In this document: positions 43,126-49,767 of the stretch, one piece after another
Layout: each line of letters begins with the position of its first letter
Position numbering within the stretch: position 1 is the first letter of the stretch
Origin: Bordetella parapertussis
Lineage (GTDB): Bacteria; Pseudomonadota; Gammaproteobacteria; Burkholderiales; SG8-41
Assembly (NCBI GenBank): GCA_945861275.1
Contig: CAMATZ010000003.1
Span: 124,001 to 188,000, forward strand
Reading direction: 5' to 3'
Length of the DNA stretch: 64,000 nt
The notes under the pieces: model-generated
What the model was told of the DNA's origin: nothing
The model's database searches: none
Seen by the model: only the letters and a program-made list of their open reading frames with translations
Position numbers and translations under genes: made by a program

Positions 43126-43288
43126 GCGATTCCGGCCTGCCGCAAAGCCGGCAAGTCCGTGGGCATCCGCGGGCAAGGGCCATCGGATCATCCTGACCTG
43201 GCGCAGTGACTGGTGGAGGAGGGCATTGTGAGTCTTTCGCTCAACCCGGATACGGTGGGTGGAGACGTGGCTGTATCTCGCGCGCGCA
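43126..43288 (+). pseudogene. ppsA 3' fragment C
   Basis: Aligns with ppsA 34962-35123 over about 162 bp, including [15 protein letters not shown] and SLSLNPDTV. It is clearly dead: Trp is changed to TGA at about 43207-43209, the active-site Cys codon is CGC, and an extra G near 43257 shifts the frame. Unlike fragment A the changes include many replacements, so it has decayed longer. Confidence 0.92.
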
Positions 43289-43351
43289 TAGACAACATCA
43301 AGCGCATCCTCACGCACCGGTTGGCAGCGCAGCCGCCGAATGGGGCGCGAT

Positions 43352-44131
43352 TTAGCGCGTTGCCGCGTGCGCCTCGGTGAGTTCGAGCACATTCCAGTCG
43401 CCGCGATAGTCGCAGTACCCTCGACGGCACCCAGACAGCGACCGCCAGCTCGACCGGGTTTCGGATCGCACGGTGCGCCCGAGGGCGGGCGCGTACCAGT
43501 CGAATTCGACGATATGCGTCTCGGTCTTGAAATCTCCGGCGTCGCCGGGATAAATAATGCGACGGATTTTCACGGTATCGAATTCCCCGGCAGGCACGCG
43601 GATGCGTTCATTGCCCAGCACCTCGCCGTCGATACGTACGCTGCGGTTTGTGTTTTCACCCGGGACCTTCGCGTTGACCCGCACCGACCAGGACTTACCT
43701 GCGGCCAGCGGTGACAGGTACACGGGAAGCGCGGGAGTGAACTCATACGCGATGGCGATGCCATGGTTGTCGAGGGGACGGCGCATCCACTGCCCCGCCT
43801 GGGTGTAGATTTCGGTATGAGATAGCCTGAGCGAGGGCTGGTCCACCGTGACTGAAACAATCGCACCCTGCGCCATAGTCACTTCGGTGACTTCGTGGCG
43901 GATGTGACCGACGGTTTCACGGTTGTAGCCGTTCACGAGACGATACACATAGGCGTCCCCGGTCGCGGGTGTGGTGGCCGCGATAGAAACCGGAATGCAC
44001 AATGCGGCGGCTACCGTAACAAGGCCCAGCACAATCCAAGGCATCCACCGGCGCCGGGCGATACCCGAATTGTTGCATTGCGGGGCCTGCGTGATGTGAT
44101 TGCCGGAGCCGGGGAAACTGATTTGCATCAT
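43352..44131 (-). CDS. Membrane-anchored periplasmic protein of unknown function
   Basis: 259 residues. Short cytoplasmic N-terminus with basic RRRW, one membrane helix (about residues 31-50), then a beta-rich periplasmic domain with YVYRLVNGYNRETVG, LPVYLSPLAAGKSW and VPAGEFDTVKIRR, motifs of DUF3108-like uncharacterised proteins. Starts at ATG 44131, overlapping the aconitase stop, with AGGAGG 5 nt upstream; ATG 44128 is equivalent. Translationally coupled to aconitase, yet with no obvious metabolic link. Confidence 0.65.
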   Translation of the reverse strand: MMQISFPGSGNHITQAPQCNNSGIARRRWMPWIVLGLVTVAAALCIPVSIAATTPATGDAYVYRLVNGYNRETVGHIRHEVTEVTMAQGAIVSVTVDQPSLRLSHTEIYTQAGQWMRRPLDNHGIAIAYEFTPALPVYLSPLAAGKSWSVRVNAKVPGENTNRSVRIDGEVLGNERIRVPAGEFDTVKIRRIIYPGDAGDFKTETHIVEFDWYAPALGRTVRSETRSSWRSLSGCRRGYCDYRGDWNVLELTEAHAATR

Positions 44132-46524
44132 GGTGCCCTCCTCAATGCGCCCGCCTTTCTCCCCGCCGCTGTTGATTTCTTCATCGCCTTGCCGGTGGAC
44201 TTCGCGGCAGACTTCTTGCCGGCTTTTTTCTTCACAGCGGATTTCTTCGCCGCCGCATGGAACAGATTCAGCGCCGAACCCTGGCGGAACCATTCGAGTT
44301 GCGGTTCGCTGAATGTGTGGTTGAGCTGCAGCGTCTCGGTCCTGCCGTCGGCGTGTTTTATGCGGCACTCGACCGGCTTGCCGGCGGCGAGGCTGTTCAG
44401 TCCGACCAGGCTCAAACGGTCGTCTTCACGCAGGCGCTCGTAATCCTCCGGTTTCTGGAATGTGAGCGCAAGCAGGCCCTGCTTTTTCAGGTTCGATTCG
44501 TGGATGCGCGCGAAGCTGCGCACGATAACCGCGACGCCGCCCAGCAGGCGCGGGCTCAACGCAGCGTGTTCGCGGCTGCTGCCCTCGCCGTAGTTGGCGT
44601 CGCCGACGATGACCCACTTTACGCCCTTTGACTTGTAGTGGCGTGCGGCTTTCGAGACCATTTCGCCGGTGGCTCCGGTCAGCATGTTCTTCACCTTGCC
44701 GGCCTCGCCGGTATAGGCATTGATCGCGCCCATGCACAGGTTATCGCTGAACTTGTCGAGGTGCCCGCGCAAGCTCAGCCACACGCCGGCCGGAGAGATG
44801 TGATCGGTCGTCGTCTTGCCTTTGGTCTTCAGCAGCACCGGCATGTCGAGATAGTCTTTGCCGTCCCATGCGGGCCACGGTTGCATCAGTTGCAGCCGCT
44901 GGCTCTTGGGGTTGACGGTCAGCTTGACGCGGCTGCCGTCAGCCGGTGGTGCGATGTATTCGGCGTGGCCGCGGTCGAAGTTTTTTGCCGGCACTTCGGG
45001 CGCGGTTTTCGGCGCACGCAGCTTGAACAGCGTGCCGTCCGCAGCGGCAAGCATATCAGTGAGCGGGTTGAATGACAGTTTTCCGGCAAGCGCCATCGCG
45101 GTGACGATCTCGGGACTGGCAATGAAGTTCATGGTGGTTGCCTGGCCGTCATTGCGCGCCGGGAAGTTGCGGTTGTACGAGGTGACGATGGTATTGGGCG
45201 CCGTAGAGACATCCCTGGCTCTGCGCCACTGGCCGATACACGGACCGCAGGCGTTTGCAAGTACCGCGCCGTTGATGTCTTTTAAAGACTGCATCTGACC
45301 GTCGCGCTCGATGGTGGCGCGCACCTGCTCCGAGCCGGGGGTCACCAGGAACGGCACGGCCGCCTTCAGGCCGTGCGCCTTCCCCTGTTCCGCAACGTCT
45401 GCCGAGCGGCTCATGTCCTCGTACGAAGAATTGGTGCAACTGCCGATGAGCGCGCTCGAAATGTGGTCGATGAACTTGTTGTTCGCGTCAACCACCTCGG
45501 CGGCGAGTTTGGAAATCGGGCGCGCGCGATCCGGGGAGTGCGGACCGACGACATGCGGCTCGAGCGTCGACAAGTCGAGCCGCACTACGCGGTCGTAGTA
45601 TTTCTCGGGATCGGCTTCAACTTCCGGATCCGGCTGGAGCATATCCATGTACTTTTCCATCAACGGCACCAGCCCGCCGCGGCCGGTCGCGCGCAGGTAT
45701 TTCGACATATGTTCGTCGGCAGGGAACATCGACGTGGTCGCACCAAGTTCGGCACCCATGTTGGTGATGGTGGCCTTACCGGTGGCGCTGATGGTGCGCG
45801 CGCCGGGGCCGATGTATTCGACGATGGCGTTGGTGCCGCCGGACACCGTGAGCGCACCCGCGACGTAGAGGATCACGTCCTTGGGCGCGCTCCATCCACT
45901 CAATGTGCCCGTTAAGTAGACGGCGATGTGTTTCGGGTACAGCACTTCCCACGGCAGACCGGCGATGGTTTCCACCGCATCGGCGCCGCCTACGCCGACC
46001 GCGCACGCACCCAGCCCGCCGGCGTTGGGCGTATGCGAGTCAGTGCCGATGATGAGCGTGCCCGGAAACGCGTAGTTCTCCAGCACCACCTGGTGGATGA
46101 TGCCCGAGCCCGGCCCCCAGAAGCCCGCGCCGTACTTGGCGGACGCGGCACGCAGAAAGTCATAGACCTCGGTATTTTCCGCAAGCGACTCGCGCAAGTC
46201 CCGCTTGCCCCCGACCCGGGCCTGGATCAGATGATCGCAGTGGACCGTGGTCGGAACGGCGACGCGCTTGCGCAGCGTCTGCATGAACTGCAGCAGGCCG
46301 GTCTGCCCCAGCACATCCTGAAAAACGACGCGATCGGGGCGCAGAAAGAGATAGCTCTTGCCCGGTTGCATGTCCTGACGTTGCGGATCGTCGAGGTGTC
46401 CGAGCAGCACCTTGTCCGCCAGGGTCAGAGGCTTGCCTAGGCGGCGTCGCACTACCTTGAGGTTTTTGGCCATGGTCTGGTAGACCCTGGCGGCCATTGC
46501 GGGAGTCGATTCGATGGTAAGCAT
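44128..46524 (-). CDS. Aconitate hydratase, mitochondrial/eukaryote-like type
   Basis: Interconverts citrate and isocitrate through a 4Fe-4S cluster. Cluster cysteines in IGSCTNSSYEDM and CGPCIGQW; substrate motifs TTVHCDHLIQA, GTDSHTPNAGGLG and EGSSREHAALSPR. 798 residues including a C-terminal tail of about 45 residues of Lys, Ala, Ser and Arg (KKSAVKKKAGKKSAAKS and on), which aconitases normally lack and which resembles histone H1-like tails. Motif order and length fit the mitochondrial ACO2 class rather than AcnA or AcnB. AGGAGG 8 nt before the ATG. Confidence 0.93.
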   Translation of the reverse strand: MLTIESTPAMAARVYQTMAKNLKVVRRRLGKPLTLADKVLLGHLDDPQRQDMQPGKSYLFLRPDRVVFQDVLGQTGLLQFMQTLRKRVAVPTTVHCDHLIQARVGGKRDLRESLAENTEVYDFLRAASAKYGAGFWGPGSGIIHQVVLENYAFPGTLIIGTDSHTPNAGGLGACAVGVGGADAVETIAGLPWEVLYPKHIAVYLTGTLSGWSAPKDVILYVAGALTVSGGTNAIVEYIGPGARTISATGKATITNMGAELGATTSMFPADEHMSKYLRATGRGGLVPLMEKYMDMLQPDPEVEADPEKYYDRVVRLDLSTLEPHVVGPHSPDRARPISKLAAEVVDANNKFIDHISSALIGSCTNSSYEDMSRSADVAEQGKAHGLKAAVPFLVTPGSEQVRATIERDGQMQSLKDINGAVLANACGPCIGQWRRARDVSTAPNTIVTSYNRNFPARNDGQATTMNFIASPEIVTAMALAGKLSFNPLTDMLAAADGTLFKLRAPKTAPEVPAKNFDRGHAEYIAPPADGSRVKLTVNPKSQRLQLMQPWPAWDGKDYLDMPVLLKTKGKTTTDHISPAGVWLSLRGHLDKFSDNLCMGAINAYTGEAGKVKNMLTGATGEMVSKAARHYKSKGVKWVIVGDANYGEGSSREHAALSPRLLGGVAVIVRSFARIHESNLKKQGLLALTFQKPEDYERLREDDRLSLVGLNSLAAGKPVECRIKHADGRTETLQLNHTFSEPQLEWFRQGSALNLFHAAAKKSAVKKKAGKKSAAKSTGKAMKKSTAAGRKAGALRRAP

Positions 46525-46734
46525 TCTCCAACCCTCCTGATCGTAAAATTAAAGTGCAACGACAAACATTGTATCGAACAAGTTAATTCGCGGATCACGC
46601 CCATGCTACGCCCAGACTAAACGAAAATCACGCTAACCGGTGTGCGAAAATAATTCACCGGCCGGTCGCTGAAATACGCCCGCGTTGTGGCGGTTGCCGA
46701 TTAGAATGCCCCTCTACGCAATCCTGGGGGATCC

Positions 46735-48096
46735 ATGGCGCAATACGATTACGATTTAATTACCATCGGTGGCGGCTCGGGCGGCGTGCGCGCAAGCCGT
46801 GTAGCCGCCGGTTTGGGGGCACGCGTTGCGCTGATCGAAGAAAGCCGGCTCGGTGGCACCTGCGTCAATGTGGGGTGCATACCCAAAAAACTCTTTTCAT
46901 ACGCCGCCCATTTCGCCGCCGATTTCGAGGAGGCGCGTGGCTATGGCTGGAAACCCGGCGCCAGCCCGTTTGACTGGGCGACACTGGTCGCCAACAAGAA
47001 TACCGAAATTGCGCGACTCAACGGTGTTTATGCAACGCTGCTCAAACAAGCCGGGGTTGAAGTTATCGCGGCGCGAGGCGTGGTGTGTGATGCGCACACC
47101 GTCGTAGCGGCAGGGCGGCGCATGACGGCGCAGCATATACTGATTGCGACCGGCGGCTGGCCGGTAGTGCCACGCATTCCCGGCGCTGAACTCGCCATTA
47201 CCTCGAATGAGGCCTTTGTCCTGGCGCATCTGCCGCGGCGCATCGTGGTTGTGGGTGGGGGCTACATTGCCGTGGAGTTCGCCTCCATTTTTAACGGGCT
47301 GTGCCCGGAGACAACACTGGTATATCGCGGGCCGCAACTGCTGCGCGGTTTCGACCACGATCTTGGAAAACGCCTGGCGGAAGAAATGACGCTTAAGGGC
47401 GTCGCTGTGAAGCTGCGGGAAAATATCGAGCGCATAGAGCGCAGTGCGGGCGCACTACGGCTGCATTTTGCGTCGGGCGCGAACCAGGAGACGGACCTGG
47501 TCATGTATGCGACCGGGCGTGCGCCAAACACTGCCGGAATCGGGCTCGAACAAGCCGGTGTGTTGCTCGCGGAGAATGGCGCGATCAAAGTGGATGATGA
47601 ATTCCGTACCAGCACCCCCTCTATCTACGCTATCGGTGATGCTATAGACCGCATACAGCTAACCCCGGTGGCGCTGGCTGAAGGCACGGTGCTGGCGCAT
47701 AACCTGTTTGGCAGCGCTTCCCGCCGCATGGATTACGAGCAGGTGCCGACGGCAGTGTTCAGTCATCCCAATATTGCTACGGTCGGGCTGGGTGAGGAGC
47801 AGGCGCTTGCACGCGGCAGGGTGATTGATGTGTATATCGCCCACTTCCGTCCGCTAAAAGCAACGCTCTCCGGCAGCCCGGAACGCGTTTTCATGAAGCT
47901 GGTGGTGGAGCGCGCTACGGATCGCGTGTTGGGCGCGCATATGGTTGGGGCCGAGGCTGGCGAAATCATCCAGGGCTTTGCGGTGGCGCTCAAATGCGGC
48001 GCTACCAAGGCGCAGTTTGATGCGACAATCGGTATTCATCCCACGGGCGCCGAAGAATTCGTGACCATGCGCACCGCGCGTAGCGTGTCTGTCTGA
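46735..48096 (+). CDS. gor: Glutathione-disulfide reductase
   Basis: NADPH-dependent reduction of glutathione disulfide. FAD site IGGGSGGVRASR, redox pair Cys43/Cys48 in GGTCVNVGCIPKK, NADPH site VVGGGYIAVEFASIF, second FAD motif YAIGDAIDRIQLTPVA, and the active His in IGIHPTGAEEF. 453 residues. Divergent from aconitase; 210 bp between hold the promoters. GGGGGAT precedes the ATG. Confidence 0.95.
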   Translation: MAQYDYDLITIGGGSGGVRASRVAAGLGARVALIEESRLGGTCVNVGCIPKKLFSYAAHFAADFEEARGYGWKPGASPFDWATLVANKNTEIARLNGVYATLLKQAGVEVIAARGVVCDAHTVVAAGRRMTAQHILIATGGWPVVPRIPGAELAITSNEAFVLAHLPRRIVVVGGGYIAVEFASIFNGLCPETTLVYRGPQLLRGFDHDLGKRLAEEMTLKGVAVKLRENIERIERSAGALRLHFASGANQETDLVMYATGRAPNTAGIGLEQAGVLLAENGAIKVDDEFRTSTPSIYAIGDAIDRIQLTPVALAEGTVLAHNLFGSASRRMDYEQVPTAVFSHPNIATVGLGEEQALARGRVIDVYIAHFRPLKATLSGSPERVFMKLVVERATDRVLGAHMVGAEAGEIIQGFAVALKCGATKAQFDATIGIHPTGAEEFVTMRTARSVSV

Positions 48097-48178
48097 GTCG
48101 GCAACTCGTGCCCGCCATCCCGACTTGCTTATGTGCAAGGAACCCGCGGGGAACGACGCATAAAAAATGGAGCACATC

Positions 48179-48448
48179 ATGAGTATGAAAATTGCCGGCA
48201 TCGACAAAAACAAGATGTTGAAGAGCATGAGCGCTATGAAAGGCGACGTGCGAGCCACTCGCTTCGGTCAAGGTAGCGCCACTGCGGATCGGCGGGAGCA
48301 ACGGAAGGCCGATCAAGCGGCAGGGCTGGTGCCGTTTGCGTGCAAACTGCCGCTCGAACTTGTGAATGCATTGCGTGACGCGGCGACCACGCGCGGGGTA
48401 GGCCTGAATGAAGTGGTCGCGGAGTTGTTGCAGAAAAGTCTGGCGTGA
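48179..48448 (+). CDS. Small basic protein with ribbon-helix-helix-like C-terminus
   Basis: 89 residues. The basic, Met/Lys-rich first half (MSMKIAGIDKNKMLKSMSAM, then GDVRATRFGQG) has no clear fold; the last 35 residues (VPFACKLPLELVNALRDAAT and on to LNEVVAELLQKSL) read as strand-helix-helix, like the RHH/Arc or antitoxin-type DNA-binding fold. ATG 48179 has GGAG 6 nt upstream; ATG 48167 is an alternative. No toxin gene is beside it. Function unknown. Confidence 0.6.
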   Translation: MSMKIAGIDKNKMLKSMSAMKGDVRATRFGQGSATADRREQRKADQAAGLVPFACKLPLELVNALRDAATTRGVGLNEVVAELLQKSLA

Positions 48449-48515
48449 CCGCACCAGAATCTGTGGTGTTCGCGAAACCGCGCGCCGCACCTGCGTGACA
48501 TCCAATCGGGTAATA

Positions 48516-48565
48516 AGAGCGCATTTCAGAATGAAACCCATGGGTTTCATTCGGAAATGCGCTCT
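48516..48565. repeat. 50-bp near-perfect palindrome
   Basis: Arms AGAGCGCATTTC (48516-48527) and GAAATGCGCTCT (48554-48565) enclose a perfect 24-bp palindrome (48529-48552, centre CCCATGGG). The only break is an A-G mismatch (48528/48553). It lies between the convergent RHH-like gene and the AttH-like gene. No T-run, so it is an unusual two-way terminator, a cruciform site or a protein-binding site. Confidence 0.9.
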
Positions 48566-48661
48566 AATTGTGCTTTAAAAACACATGCTTATATTTAATG
48601 CCCGGATGCGAAGTGGGGCGCTTTCGTGCGCGCTGATTTAATGCCCTTGTTGGCGGACGCC

Positions 48662-49765
48662 TCAAATCCGCAGCGGCTTCGCATAACCAGTCAATTCCCA
48701 ATAGCCGCGCCCGACGCGTTTTGCGTTGGCGCCATCGCCCTCATGCGCGGTGACTGCGCCTTCCCAGTAGGTGTTGCCCATGGTCTGCGCGTGCAATTCC
48801 TGCGCGTCGAATAGCGGCTGCAAATGCAGCGTGCGCGTACCCAGTGTGATGCGGGTTTCGACGGGATAGCGGCCGCCTTGCGGCGATGTCCAGTAGCGTA
48901 CAGGCGCGAAGCCGAGTGTGTCGCGCGCAGGCTGCACCACCGCGCCATTGGCGTGGCGCAACGTTGCCGACGACCACACTGCTGCTGTTGCCGGGTTACT
49001 GCCGCGCAGTTGAAACGCCATCAGCGCGCCTCCATCGTCGAGGTTCAAGCCCAGCCAGTCCCAGCCGATGGCGCCTCGCGGCATCAGGGCGCTGGACCAC
49101 TCGTGGTCGAGCCACGCCGTGCCGCCCACCTGCCCGCGTTTGCCGCGCACGGTGAGTTCACCGCTGACCGTCAGTGGCGCCTCGCTGTAATAGTAGCTGG
49201 CGTTTTCGATGGCGGGGCCTTTTTGGCTGTAGCCCTCGCGTCCTTGCAGCAGTGGTGGCTGGGTAGGCTGCAGGCTGAGGCGCAAGGCAAACTCACGCGC
49301 CTGAATCGCGGTGTGATAAGCGCCCGACGCTTCGCGTTGCAAACGCCAGTCGCGAATCCATACCCCGGTATCGGTGGCGCTCGCTTCGGCAAGCCCGAAG
49401 CCCGCGCGCGCGGCGCGTTCCTGATGCAGGATATGTCCGATGCGCGGATCGCTGACGGCGACATGCGCGAACAGCAATTGCGTCGCGGTGAAGCGATTGG
49501 CTGCGACCGGCAAGGGTGTGCGAACGCGGAAAAAAGTTACCTGAAAACCGCATGCTGGCGCACCGTCAGTGCGATCCAGCCAGCCCGTGACATACCACCA
49601 TTCAATGCGATGATCGGGATGCGCGCCGTAATCCCGCGGGAACTGCAAGGCGACGCCGGGCGTCACCGGCGCATAGGCGAATTCGGCGCTGTGCGCGGGC
49701 GGCAGCCATCCGCCACTGCTCCCCGCCAGCAGTAACGCGCGCTGTATGAATGCACGTCGATGCAT
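48662..49765 (-). CDS. Tat-exported lipocalin-like protein (AttH/CrtC-related)
   Basis: 367 residues. Twin-arginine signal HRRAFIQRALLLAGSSGG at the very N-terminus, then the two-lipocalin-domain fold of the AttH/carotenoid 1,2-hydratase family: RIEWWYVTGWL, GFQVTFFRVRTPL, TAWLDHEWSS, GWDWLGLNLDDGGALMAFQLR. The family is called predicted secreted hydrolase; enzymatic activity is not proven. Start ATG 49765, 2 nt after the permease stop; the longer frame overlaps the permease. Third gene of an export operon with the two genes upstream (attEFGH-like layout). Confidence 0.88.
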   Translation of the reverse strand: MHRRAFIQRALLLAGSSGGWLPPAHSAEFAYAPVTPGVALQFPRDYGAHPDHRIEWWYVTGWLDRTDGAPACGFQVTFFRVRTPLPVAANRFTATQLLFAHVAVSDPRIGHILHQERAARAGFGLAEASATDTGVWIRDWRLQREASGAYHTAIQAREFALRLSLQPTQPPLLQGREGYSQKGPAIENASYYYSEAPLTVSGELTVRGKRGQVGGTAWLDHEWSSALMPRGAIGWDWLGLNLDDGGALMAFQLRGSNPATAAVWSSATLRHANGAVVQPARDTLGFAPVRYWTSPQGGRYPVETRITLGTRTLHLQPLFDAQELHAQTMGNTYWEGAVTAHEGDGANAKRVGRGYWELTGYAKPLRI

Positions 49766-49767
49766 GT

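Noticed and set aside
35142-43351. Integrase-driven genomic island with att sites
   Set aside because: I looked for an integrase or excisionase and direct repeats at the edges; only ppsA fragments were found, so integrase-based integration is not supported, although loss of the integrase cannot be excluded.
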